Positions 21,470 to 31,564 of a stretch of DNA of 64,000 nucleotides are shown here, in pieces. The DNA is taken from assembly GCA_007922195.1 (NCBI GenBank), contig ML681998.1, positions 17,703,989-17,767,988 of the forward strand. Direction: 5' to 3'. The first letter of the stretch is position 1. Every line of letters begins with the position of its first letter. The notes under the pieces are model-generated. The model did no database searches, was not told where the DNA came from, and worked only from the letters and a program-made list of their open reading frames with translations. The position numbers and the translations under genes are program-made. The DNA comes from Podocnemis expansa (taxonomy: Eukaryota > Chordata > Testudines > Podocnemididae).

Positions 21470-22529
21470 CACAGTGGTTATAAAGAAGCTATAGCATGAA
21501 ATTCACAGCCCCCTTTATTGCATTTCAACCTCTGGCTCCCAATCAACAACATGGTCTAGTGAAGAGATGAGTTATTTAAACTCTATTCCCTTTACCAAAA
21601 TGTTCTCCTGATCCCCAAAGGGTCAGTCACATTATCAGATCAATGAAAGTTTGGCTTGTACCCAAAATGCCACTCTGGTGGACAATCCTTTAATAACTAA
21701 AACTAAAGGTTTATTATAAAAGGAAAGAAACAAACAAGAGAGGTGTTAAATGGTCAAAGCAATCAGATACATGCAAGTGACTTTAAAGTCCATGTATATC
21801 AGATTCTCAGTAGACTCGTGGAGTTGTAGGCTTGTACAGTTCCTTTGATGTGCACTCAGTACCTAAATTGGTCTCAGCCTTTTGTTTCCCAGTGTCAGAT
21901 GTAAAGGAGTTGATCCAACACTAGGAAGGAAACAGGAATAAAGACAAGGGTTCAGCTGTATTTTGCCATGAGGCTCATGCTACCATTGTCCCAAACACAG
22001 CATTTGGCATGGAAAAGCTTCAGAATCCTCTGTCCATACATGTGTTCTTACCCCTCTTGGTGACTCAAGAGACTTATGCACCCTCTTGGTGACTCAAGAA
22101 CCCTCTTGGTTCTTTCACAGGATGCACTGAACCTTTGAGTTCCCTTGATGGGTCATTAAGCAGGCTTAGTGCTGCTGCCATCCTGGCTGGAGTATCATCC
22201 AGAAACACAGCACAAGTTGGAAATACAAATATACTCTACATATTTAAAATTTATAATCCAAACTATTTCACGTGCTTATTAATTTTATATGTTGACAAGT
22301 TCCAAAGGGTTAACCATGTTAGTCTAGTTCACCAAAGCTGACAAGGAGTCCTGTGGAACTCCTATTGCATGAGCTTTCATCAGAGAAAATCCCTCTTCAT
22401 TAGACATCTTAGTGAATCCTTTTCCACTGGTACTTTGCATGGCATATACTACATGATATTTATTACAGTTCTGTAATGCGGGTATCCATAGTATTTTAAA
22501 TGGTCATTCCTAATCCAGGCAGCATCACA
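21470..22529. mobile_element. Diverged LTR, copy C, of the 3.5/16.1-kb family
   Basis: Shares ordered segments with LTR copies A and B: CTCCTGATCCCCAAAGGGTC, TTGTACCCAAAATGCCA, AACTAAAACTAAAGGTTTAT, GAGAGGTGTTAAATGGTCAA and the end GGCAGCATCACA at 22529. The left boundary is approximate and no duplication was found. A Penelope tail is inserted at 22294-22412. Confidence 0.65.
22294..22412 (-). repeat. Penelope-like element tail, minus orientation
   Basis: ACAAGTTCCAAAGGGTTAAC, CATGTTAGTCTAGTTCA and AAGGAGTCCTGTGGAAC are the reverse complement of the tail; TTGCATGAGCTTTCATCAG and AGAAAATCCC follow. Single arm only. It interrupts LTR copy C. Confidence 0.7.
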
Positions 22530-22786
22530 GCTCATAATGAAATCAGAACCAAATATGAATAAAGATTGCAATGCAGGTTGCAGAGAGGTCTTGGACCATG
22601 TAGCAATGAGTGGAAACAAGAGCAGGAAATTTGGGACAAATATTCATACTGTAATTGAGGCCTTAAAATATTCTTCTTACTGCTATTGTGGCAGAGAGGC
22701 TTAAATCCTACATATGCTGATAGTCCTGACGAATCATTCTACAGGTACATGGAATTACACACACAAAACTACACTAAAAACAGTAA

Positions 22787-22829
22787 GGCTGTGTTCACAC
22801 AGCCCCCTTATTTCGAAACAACGGAGGTT
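22787..22829. repeat. Harbinger left terminus
   Basis: GGCTGTGTTCACACAGCC is itself an 8-bp palindrome arm pair around TC. It is followed by CTTATTTCGAAACAAC and further AAATAAC/GTTGTTTCG boxes to about 22985, a dense array of inverted TTTCGAAA-type motifs that could bind the Myb/SANT or transposase protein (inference). Confidence 0.8.
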
Positions 22830-23086
22830 GTTTCGAAATAAGGATTCAGCTGTTCACACGACACATGGTTGTTTCAAAACAACCTAAACCCCATGCGGGG
22901 ACGAAACAACGGTTGTTTCTAAATGACTTGTTTCGAAACAACGCTGTGCGAACACGTTATTTCGAAGCAACAGTTGTTTCGAAACAACCGTCGGACCTTG
23001 TTCCCAGGGTGCCCAGCACCCTGGGGAACAGGAAGTTCCGGTCTTGGCGTGCCTGTCAGCCAGCGTGCCCACTGCCTGACAGGCAC

Positions 23087-24844
23087 ATGGTGACCCAGGC
23101 AGGCTCCACCGCTGGGGGTCGCTGCAGGGCCCCAGTGTGGACCAGGGAGGACACCCTGTGCCTCCTGGGGGTCTGGCAGCGGCCAGACATCATGTCCCGG
23201 TTCTGGTCATCACAGCAGAACCGGGACATATACGCGGACATCGCCGCGGAGATGTCCGCTGCCGGCCACCCCAGGACCCTCGAGCAGGTTCGGAGCAAAA
23301 TTAAAATGCTCCAGCAGGACCACGCTTGGACCCGGGAGGCCCAGGAGCTCCAGGGGGCAGGGAGCAACATCACCTGCCCCTACTTCGAAGAGCTCCACGC
23401 CTTCCTGGGTCCAGAGCCCAGCGGCCACCCCGCTGAGGCTCTGGACTCAGGAGGGCATCTGAGGCCCAGGGCTCCGATGTGTCCGTTGGGGAGCCTCCGG
23501 CCGCGCCACCACCATCCATGGCAGAGGCCACTGCCAGCAGCCCGGAGCTGTTTGCCAGGCCTGAGCTGGAGACCAGCGGGGAGGACCAGGGGCCGACCAC
23601 CACCCCAGGGTCAGACACAGAGCCCGGGACATCACGCCGGACAGCCGGATCCCCTGTTGGTAAGTACCCCCCCACCGAGGCACACAGGGCTGGGCCTGTC
23701 CTGCAGGCCCCAGGCAGCGAGGGGGCCAGGGCTGGGTACCAGGGCAGGTTGGTGGGTGCAAAGGCACCCCCGTGTTCACAGGGCCGATGGGGATGGGTGG
23801 CACCGGGCGCACAGGGGCCTGTGCGCCTGGGGGCAGTGGACAGGGCTTGGCTGGTGGAGATGCGACCGCATCCCGGGTGGGGTGGGCAGCATGCAGGCCA
23901 CACCGCTGGCAGGTAGCTGTGGGAGGCCCCCCAGGATGAAGTGTGACCCAGTCCAGCCCACCCCTGTGGGCACGACCGGCATGTGTGCCCCCCGGGGAAC
24001 GGTCCCCAGGTGGCAGGCAGGAGGAGGACATGGTCCCCTTCGTGCCATCCTGTGCCCCTGTCCAGACCCTGAGTCCCGGTCCGGCAGGCTGTGTAAGCTA
24101 CAGGGGTTTGCCAGGCATCGGACCGGAGAGGTGGAAGGGGCCTGCACTGCCATAGACTACTGATTTGTACAGGCAGGTGGTCCAGGGCCCCCAGGCCCCG
24201 ACGACTACCCCAGCCGGACAGCATCGCCGCCCGGTGTCCCCCAATGTCCCCCGCCAGGTACCGCCGTGGCCTCATCCCCGAGGCCTTGGGGACCCCACCT
24301 CTGGGCACTTCCCCACGGGATCCCGGGGCCCTCTGGCAGTCAGGGCAGGGGTGTGTGCAGCGGACAGGCGTGGACAGACAGGGCCAACAGGCAGCAGGGG
24401 CTGACTGTGTCTTGTGCTTCCCTCCGGCAGGTCGCAGGGCCGCCCGTCGCCAGATGCCACCACCACCGGCAGCTGGACGCCCGAGCCCCCGGGCATGCCA
24501 GCGGCGGAGGAGGGCCCTACGCACCTGCCTGGAGCTCCTTGAGGCCCTGGAGGACCTGGGGCGAGCGGATGGAGGCCTCCACCCAGGCCTGGCGACAAGA
24601 GCAGCGCCAGCGCCTGGACCAGCTGATTGTGGTGGAGACAGATCTGGCCACTGCCCTAGGTTGCCTTGCCGACCAGCTGCCAGCTGCCATTCAGGAGCTT
24701 GCCCAGCAGCTGCCACCAGCACAGCCCACAGGGAGCCCACCGCCTGGACCTCCCAAGAGGCGACGCCGGATGGACGGCGGCCATGGGCGCGGCCGGGGTG
24801 CGCCACCCCCTCCCGAGCCCCCCCCCCCCCCGGGTCTTGCCTGA
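23087..24844 (+). pseudogene. Harbinger Myb/SANT-like accessory protein, two exons, frameshifted
   Basis: The ATG at 23087 starts MVTQAGSTAGGRC; the same frame is open upstream to 22865, but that lies in the terminal repeats. A Myb/SANT domain follows: APVWTREDTLCLLGVW, then IYADIAAEM, VRSKIKMLQQDH and CPYFEELHAFLG (to about 23410). At about 23437-23455 the reading moves to another frame (ASEAQGSDVSVGEPPAA), so there is an indel. A donor GTAAGT at 23662 and an acceptor at 24430 (CTCCGGCAG) bound an intron; the second exon starts in frame with GRRAARRQ. A second indel near 24560 (run of G) precedes TQAWRQEQRQRLDQL, a coiled-coil-like tail, and KRRRR, a likely nuclear signal. It ends at TGA 24842-24844. 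The role is to bind transposon ends and aid nuclear import of the transposase (family knowledge). Confidence 0.8.
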
Positions 24845-25044
24845 CCTCCCCCTTTCCCCCTGGACTTTCACATCCCCTTCCCGTCCCAGGTTGCTGCCCC
24901 CTCCCTGACACCCCCGGAACCCCCTTCCCCTCCCAAGTTGCTGCCCCCTCCCTGACACCCACAGAACCTCCTTCCTCTCCCAAGTTGCTGCCCCCTCCCT
25001 GACACCCCCAGAAGCCCCTTCCCCCCGCCCCGACACCCACTGTT

Positions 25045-25050
25045 AATAAA
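25045..25050 (+). promoter_or_regulatory. Poly(A) signal of the Myb/SANT gene
   Basis: AATAAA about 200 bases after the plus-strand stop codon, followed by a T-rich stretch (TGTCTTTTTGCGTGTC). Position fits a 3' end for the converging transcript. Confidence 0.65.
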
Positions 25051-25084
25051 CCCCTGTTGCACTGTCTTTTTGCGTGTCAGTCTT

Positions 25085-25090
25085 TTTATT
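25085..25090 (-). promoter_or_regulatory. Poly(A) signal of the transposase gene
   Basis: AATAAA on the minus strand, about 90 bases after the transposase stop codon. The two convergent poly(A) signals lie 40 bases apart, so the transcripts would meet or overlap slightly. Confidence 0.65.
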
Positions 25091-25179
25091 GGGGTTGGTG
25101 AACAGTGCGGGTGGACGGGTGCGGGCTGGCCATGGGTGGACGGGGGAGTGGGTGGTGCAGGGCAGGGCGGGCCTGGCCC

Positions 25180-26424
25180 TCACAGGTCCCCCTCCGTGAA
25201 TGCGACCCGGAGGGCATCGCGCACAGCGAGGGCCCGTTGGGAGGGCTGTTCCCTTGTGGGCACGGGTCCAGGCTCCCTGAGGTCCACGGCGAGGTGTTTG
25301 GCCTCAGCCTCCCACACTGGCTGGATGGGCTCCCCCCGCAGGTCACAGTAATTGTTGAGGACCACACATGCCCCGATGATGTGAGGCAGGGCCCTTTCCG
25401 CAAGGTGGAGCCGGGTGAGCAGGCACCGCCAGCGGGCCTTCAGGCGGCCGAATGCCCGCTCCACAACCTGGCGGCAGCTGGTCAGGCGTTGGTTGAAAAG
25501 CCGCCGGCTCGGGTCCAGGGGCCCTGCGTATGGCCGCATGAGCCAGGGCCGTAAGGGGTAGGCCGCGTCGGCCACGACGAGGACGGGCACCACTACGCCC
25601 CTGAGATGGATGTCGTGCCGAGGGAAGAAGGTGCCTGCCTCCATGTCCCGGTGGAGGGAAGAGTTCCGGAGCACCCGGGCATCATGGGCCCTCCCTGGCC
25701 ATCCGACGTAGATGTTCTGAAAGCGGCCCCGGTGGTCGACGAGGGCCTACAGGAGCATGGAGTGGTACCCTTGCCGGTTGCGGTACTCCGCTGCCCTGTG
25801 CTCCGGGGCCCTCACAGGGATGTGGGTGGCATCAAGGACCCCCGCGCAGTTGGGGAAGCTGAGGGCAGCCATCCCGGGGATGATGTCCTGGAGCTGTCCT
25901 GCGCCCACCAGGCGCCGCATCAGGACCCGGTTGATCGCCCTGGCGACCTCACACAGGATGGCACAGATGGTGGATCGGCCGACTCCAAAGAGATGTGCCA
26001 CTGCCCGGTGGGACTCCGGAGTGGCCATCTTCCATAGGGCGATGGCCACTCTTTTGTCCACCAGGATGGCACGCCTCATCAGGGTGTCCCTGCGGTGCAG
26101 GTACGGGGTGAGCTCCGTGACCAGGGCAGTGAAGCTGGCCCTGGTCATGCGGAGGTTGCGCCGCCAGTCCTCATCGCCCCAGGTGCGCAGGGCGACCCGC
26201 TCCCACCAGTCTGGGCTGGTTTCCCGAACCCAGAGCTGGCGGGGCACAGGGGAGGGCAGGTGCATGAGGTCTGCCCTGAGTATGAGGTGGATGAGGGCCT
26301 GGTGTGGGGGCTGGGAGCCCTCTGCGTCCACAAACAGGGTGTCCCACATGTGCAGGACACTCTGCGGGCGGGCAGGGGGTCCCTAGGTGGCACGGCGCCG
26401 TCTGGGCTGCCGGGCACTGTCCAT
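25180..26424 (-). pseudogene. PIF/Harbinger DDE transposase (HARBI1-like), two in-frame stop codons
   Basis: The minus-strand frame from ATG 26424 (MDSARQPRRRR) to the stop at 25180 is 414 codons, close to the usual length of PIF transposases. An N-terminal helix-turn-helix region contains VAIALWKMATPESHRAVAHL and FGVGRSTI. The DDE_Tnp_4 core shows GVLDATHIPV (Asp about residue 198), YVGWPGRAHDARV (Asp about 248), VVADAAYPL and VVERAFGRLKARW (Glu about 322). Everything is in one frame except TAG at 26383-26385 (codon 14) and TAG at 25747-25749, the latter probably a CAG glutamine codon changed by one base. Catalytic acidic residues are kept. It cuts and pastes DNA at TWA targets with the Myb/SANT partner. 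Confidence 0.9.
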
Positions 26425-26675
26425 GGCTTGCAGTGCGCTGCTAGCCTGGGTAGACAGGGAAGTGAGGTCAGGGCCGGCTTTTATGGGATTGGCTAGCAAC
26501 ATGGCCGCCGACATGGCCCAGTGAGGCGGCCATGTTGCCACACCTCCCATGGTGCCCTGCCCCTGGGGCGGAATAGCATGCCCACTGTGTGGACATGTTA
26601 TTTCAATTCCCGCTTTTTTTCTTATTTCGAATTACCATTTTGTTAATTCAAAATAAGTTGTTTCGAAATAAGCGT

Positions 26676-26740
26676 TATTTCGATATACGGTTGTTGCGAA
26701 ACAACCATATCGAAATAACTGGCTGTGTGAGAACACAGCC
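26676..26740. repeat. Harbinger right terminus with nested hairpins
   Basis: GTTATTTCGATAT and ATATCGAAATAAC are perfect 13-bp arms around a second hairpin (GGTTGTT / AACAACC). GGCTGTGT and ACACAGCC then pair at the very end. The same 65 bases close the MITE at 16484-16641. Confidence 0.85.
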
Positions 26741-26743
26741 TAA

Positions 26744-27562
26744 GGTTGCACAGTAAAGCAGTCTCAAGCTGGAAAATGCCAGAATCAAACTGGTTCATGA
26801 AGTTTAATTTAAATGATTTGCCCAGTATTAGATAAGAATTCTAGGATAGAGGCAAGGATAAAAATCCAGTTCTCCAGAGCATCATTTGACTGCCTCAACC
26901 ATGAAACCATTCTTTCTTTTCCTGCAGTCCCCTGCCTCATTTACCATACACTTTCCAACTTGTGCAACAAATGAATCAGGAATCCTCCAGACAACAGCCT
27001 GCTTTACCACACAGTCCTGACTCATTCCCAGCTCACCATCCATCCTGTGTACTAACTGAGGAAGGAAGTGTATGGAAAATAGCATCTGATCATGTAAGTA
27101 AAGATGGTATCAAAAGGCAGGTACATAAGGAGGTCACATTAAGGTTGCATAAGCACCTTGATTCTGACACTTATGAACTCATCTGACATCATATTGATAA
27201 GCACAAGATTTATGAGTAGGGTTGGAACCTGTAGATCTACTGCACAGGACTCTGCCCTTGAGCTAATGGAATAACTGGCAGCAATAGTAGGTTGTCATCC
27301 TCTGGGTGGACCATCTATTACAGGAGGAAGCAGCACACACCTGTCAGGGGAGTTCACAGATATTTGCTGACAGCACTGGAATGGTGAGACTCAAGACTCT
27401 GCATTGCATTTCAGACTCTAGAAGGAAATGTCATGAAGTGGTCACGGACCCTTCTGCCCATGTCCTTGAGGTAGTCCTATCTCTTCCCTCACTACCCAGG
27501 TTCTTGAACCAGTCCCAGTTTCCTCACCTAGCCACTTCCAGTTTCCATCACCCAGGTTCTTC
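26744..27562. other. Unassigned sequence, no gene
   Basis: 26744-26880 resembles the reverse of an old SINE core (AATGATTTGCCCAGTATTAG). The rest is mixed sequence with frames under 100 codons and no recognised family. Confidence 0.4.
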
Positions 27563-27570
27563 ATCCCAGT

Positions 27571-27766
27571 CAGAGCCAGCCCAACCATATAAGTGAACTA
27601 AGCAGTCACCTAGAGTGCCAGGCTTTAAGGGGTGATGGAAGTGAATTTTTGTCTCTATTTAAAATATATATTTATGTTATCTCTCATAAATGAAAGTAGT
27701 GCCCTCTGATGGGGGCACCAAAGTTTTGGTTTGCCTGGGGCACCAAAAACCCTTGGGCTGGCCCTG
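27571..27766. mobile_element. hAT MITE (196 bp, TSD ATCCCAG[TC])
   Basis: The ends CAGAGCCAGCCCAA and TTGGGCTGGCCCTG are inverted repeats. Flanks are ATCCCAGT (27563-27570) and ATCCCAGC (27767-27774). The interior is AT-rich and non-coding. A related but longer element is at 49415-49970. Confidence 0.88.
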
Positions 27767-27977
27767 ATCCCAGCCCCAGTCCCTTTGCCCAGCCAGTCCC
27801 AACCTTCCCCTCCAGGCTCCATACTGGAGTCTCAGTTCTCATCCACTAGACATCTCATCCAATCTCAGTCTTCCCATCTGCTCCCGGACCCAATCTTCTC
27901 TTTAGGCCTTTTGTCAAGCCAGTTCCCATCTTCCCATCATGCTGGTTTCTTGTCTCTGTCTCCCACCGTTCCACCTA

Positions 27978-29153
27978 CCATATATCATCGTGTATAAGCT
28001 GAGAATATTGTGCCCAAAAATTGGCTTCAAAACAGGCACTCAGCTTATACTCGGGAGAATACGGTAGACAGCCCCAGCCAGCCCTTTCCTTGAACATGTG
28101 GCAGGGCTGGGACCCAGTGTTGATGGGTGGGCATTTTGGGCAGTCAGCCGGGGCTGGTGCTGGAGGAAAGAAGGGACTCCGGTGTCTGGAGTGGCCAAGT
28201 AAGGAGGTCTGGGGGGGAGGGGGGTCAGCCTGGACATTGAGGGGGGGATTCAGGGAGGCCAGGGAAGCGGCAGCAGGAACCAGGGGTCAGGGAATCCGGG
28301 GAAAGCAGCAGGAGGACCCAGGGTTTTTGGGGAGCCCAGGGAAGCAGCGACAGGGACCGGGGATTGGGGGGGTGCCTGGCAGGCTGGGAAGAGCAGCAGC
28401 AGGGGTTCGGGGGTGATGGGGAAAGGGGTGGAAAGGATGTTAGGGAACAAGGAAGCAACAGCAGGGACCTGAGGAGGGAGCAGGGGGGCAGCAGTGACGA
28501 GCCAGCGGGGCAGCAGTGGGGAAGGGGCAGAGCAGGGGGGGCAGCAGGAGGAGGGGGGGCAGCTGTGGGGAAGGGGCAGAGAAGGGGGGCAGCAGTGAAG
28601 GAAGGGGCAGAGCAGGGGGTAGCAGGAGGTAGCAGTGAGGGAAGGGCGGAGTAGGGGGTGGCAGTGAGGAGGGGCAGTAGGAGGAGCAGAGCAGCAGTGA
28701 GAAAGCGGCAGAGCAGGGGGCAGCAGTGAGGGAAGGTCAGAGCAGGGGGGCAGTAGGAGGAGCAGGGGGCAACAGCAGGAAACAGAAGAGGGCAGGGGGG
28801 TAGCAGTGAGGAAAGGGCAGAGCAGGGGGCAACAGCAGGAAACTGAGAAGTGAGGAAAGGGCAGAGCAGGGGGGCAGCAGGGGTGACAGCAGTGAGGAAA
28901 GGGCAAAGCAGGAGGGCAGGAGTGAGGAATCGACAGCGGGGGGGGCAAGGGAAAAGCAGCAGCAGTGGAGATTTTGGGGTAGGGAAGCTGTCAGAAACTC
29001 CAGAGGAAGCCAGCAGCAGTGGGTGGGGGGTTAGGGGCCAAGGCCAAAAGGGGACCTCGGCTTATACCCGGGTCACCAATTTTAGCTTCTTTTTGGGCTC
29101 AGAATTGGGGGGTTGGCTTATGCCCGGATCAGCTTATACCCAAGTATATACGG
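27978..29153. mobile_element. TIR transposon with 25-bp ends, TA-flanked, superfamily unassigned
   Basis: The left end CCATATATCATCGTGTATAA (then GCTGA) mirrors the right end (TCAGCTTATACCCAAGTATA, then TACGG). Both are flanked by TA. Subterminal CTTATACCCGGGTC and CTTATGCCCGGATC repeat the end motif on the right side. The interior is a G-rich minisatellite, so the copy is non-autonomous. The TA target suggests a Tc1/mariner relative, but I cannot place it. Confidence 0.65.
28440..28960. repeat. G-rich minisatellite inside the TIR transposon
   Basis: Irregular tandem units of roughly 30-40 bp built from GGGAAGGGGCAGAGCAGGGG and GGCAGCAGTGAGGA. It gives long artificial frames on both strands (for example 28250-28948 minus, Pro/Cys/Ser-rich), which I reject as genes. 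Confidence 0.8.
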
Positions 29154-29155
29154 TA

Positions 29156-29670
29156 GTTCTCAGTCTTTTTCCCCATCCACTAGCTCTCGGTCTCCTTGTC
29201 CAGCCCACAAGTGCTCTGTTCCAGAGTCCTTTCCTGAGGATCCTTATCCCAACCTACTATTATCTACCCCCTAAATGACCCCTTTGTGTTCTACTCAGGT
29301 TGCACTCTCTTCCATGCTGCCTTGGTGCCAGCAGGAGAACCACTCTGACCATAGGAGAGAAAGCCTCCTTGCTCTCAGTTCTGATAGCCAGCACCACCAT
29401 GGCCTGCAAGAGGGAGGAACAGCAATTTTCCACAAAAAGTCCCTCTCAGAACCAGCAGCCTTTGGCTGGAGTATGCTCATTGAATGATCAGACACATGCG
29501 TCAAAGAATCTAACTGCCAAATTCTAACAAGTCTCTACTGAAAATGTGTGAACTGAAATTTTCAAGGTCTTATAACTTGACCAGATCTGTGATTTTTTTT
29601 CATGAGAACAGTCCCTGATGCCAAAACAGCCCTCCTGCCAAATTAAAGTCTTTTGATCCACAGCATGGAA

Positions 29671-29720
<50 letters not shown>

Positions 29721-29905
29721 TAACACAGGCAAACAATGTATTTTTTCCCCAAAATTAGTTCTTAGAAATGGCAAAACTATTTCTGCTGAAACTCTCAAGA
29801 CAAAAATACCAGTCCAAGACAGACACCCAATATAGAAAATTTCAGCTTGGGCATCTTAAGTTTGACAAAGTTATGAGTAATTGAAAATAGGACTTATAAT
29901 AGGAA
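29156..29905. other. Unassigned sequence with a microsatellite
   Basis: No gene seen. Contains the (TA)n tract at 29674-29717. Confidence 0.5.
29674..29717. repeat. (TA)n microsatellite, about 22 units
   Basis: Uninterrupted alternating AT from 29674 to 29717, following GGAATGA and preceding TTTTTAACAC. Confidence 0.95.
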
Positions 29906-30419
29906 GTGTAGAGCAGTGGTTTTCAAATATTTTTTCTCAGGCCCTAGTTGAAAAAAATCATTTATGCCCATGACCCAGGAGTTAAAGTAAGCCAGAACAT
30001 GGTGGAATGCCATTCTGGGGTCCACTATTTTTAAGGGCTCAGCGTTCTGGGCCCCCTAAAAATAGAAAATGAAGGCAGAACACTGTGTTTTGGGGCCAAC
30101 CATTTAAAAATGGTGGGCCCTGGAACGCAACATTTGGGTTCCATTTTCTATTTTTAGGGGCCCGAACACTGAGCCCCTGAAAATAGCAGGCCCTGGAATG
30201 GTGTTCTGCTGCGTTCCAGCAGGCAAGGAAGAGTGGAGGGGCATGCCCAGCTCCCTTGTGCATGCACAGGCTGCACTTGGAGGCAGAAGCCTCCAAGTGC
30301 AGCCTGCAGGAGAGATTGTCTCCCGGCCCAGCGTGCGACTGCCAGTAAGTGCTAGGGTGACCTGGCTCACGTGGGGAGTGGGTACTGGGGGCAAAGGGGT
30401 GGATTTCAGGGGCTGGGCC

Positions 30420-30760
30420 TGGGGGAATACTAGGGACAGGGGGTGGGTATTGGAAGCTGGACAATGTTGGGGACAGGGGAATGGATATTGGGGGCTGGGG
30501 CTGGGTATTGGGGGCAGGGGTGGATTTTGGGGTGGGCATTGGGGGCTGAGGAATATTGGGGACAGGGGAATGGATATTGGGGGCTGGGGCTAGGTATTGG
30601 GGGCAAAGAGTGGATTTTGGGGGTGGGTATGGGGGCCTTGGTGGATATTGGGGACAGGGAGGTGGTTATTGTGGGCTAGGGTGGATTTTGGGCTGGGTAT
30701 TAGGGCCTGGGGGTGGATTTTGGGGACAGAGGAATGGATATTGGGGGCAGTTGTTGGGGT
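30420..30760. repeat. Minisatellite (GGGTATTGGGGGC type)
   Basis: Tandem units containing GGGGACAGGGGAATGGATAT, TGGGGGCTGGGGCTGGGTAT and GTGGATTTTGGG, one higher-order unit of about 80-100 bp repeated with changes. It explains the overlapping glycine/tryptophan-rich frames here. Confidence 0.75.
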
Positions 30761-31464
30761 ATGTCGAGGGGTGGACAAATGTGGGGGTGTGGACCCATGG
30801 GGGGGCCCAAACCTGCTGAGGGGGGCCTGGAAATTTAGGAGGGTTCCAGAGCCCCCCAATTATACTTTAACCCCTACCATGACCCAACAATTACATCTTT
30901 CAGCAATGCATTCCAGTCTTTTGGTGGCAGCAGCAGGGGGCAGCACGACCTGTACCCAAGGGTTAAAGTATAATTTGGCGGGCCCTGGAACTGTCCTAAT
31001 CGGGTAGGCTCCCCTATGGCATGGGTGGGATCCCCTCCCACACATCCAGGTCCCACTCCCGCACCCCAGCTCCTGCCCCCAGGGGTTAAAGTATAATCTG
31101 GAGGGCCTTGGAATCTCCTAAATTGGGTGGCCCCCCTCATGCCAGTACAGGACCCCCCTCTGTGCCAGCCTGATCCTGCCCCTCCCGCTCTCCCAGTCAT
31201 CCCCCAGTCATCCTCATCCTGCCCACCCCTCCTCTCCCAGCAGCCAGCCAAATCCTGCCCCCCCACACCAATGTTCCCTCTAAGGGGAGAGGGCAGCCGA
31301 GCAACTCCGGTTGCTCGCTGCGCTCCCCCCCCCGCCCGCGGGGCCCGCTGCGCAGCCCCTCCCCCCTCCTGACAGCCCCCCCGCTCCCACTCACTCCCCC
31401 CGCTGCTCCTGACAGCCCCCCCTCCCGCTCGCCCCCCCTGCTCCTCCTGCTAGCCCCCCCCCTT

Positions 31465-31564
31465 NNNNNNNNNNNNNNNNNNNNNNNNNNNNNNNNNNNN
31501 NNNNNNNNNNNNNNNNNNNNNNNNNNNNNNNNNNNNNNNNNNNNNNNNNNNNNNNNNNNNNNNN
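31465..31564. other. Assembly gap (100 N)
   Basis: Exactly 100 N inside C-rich low-complexity sequence. The round number suggests a placeholder for an unknown length. Two frames drawn across it (31197-31931 and 31391-31762, minus) are meaningless. Confidence 0.98.

Larger units (their letters stand above)
22787..26740. mobile_element. Nearly complete PIF/Harbinger transposon (3954 bp, TSD TAA)
   Basis: Terminal inverted repeats GGCTGTGTTCACACAGCC and GGCTGTGTGAGAACACAGCC are flanked by TAA on both sides (22784-22786, 26741-26743), the 3-bp duplication typical of PIF/Harbinger. It holds the two genes of such elements: a plus-strand Myb/SANT-like protein (23087-24844) and a minus-strand DDE transposase (25180-26424), converging on a 335-bp spacer. 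Both are inactivated by a few point changes, so the copy is recent but not autonomous now. MITEs with the same ends are at 1-294, 15477-15942 and 16484-16641. Confidence 0.95.

Noticed and set aside
23370..25040. 556-codon minus-strand frame opposite the Harbinger Myb/SANT gene
   Set aside because: Antisense shadow in GC-rich DNA. It has no domain, and the plus strand shows a SANT domain, splice sites and a poly(A) signal.
28250..28948. 232-codon Pro/Cys/Ser-rich minus-strand frame
   Set aside because: Translation of a G-rich minisatellite.
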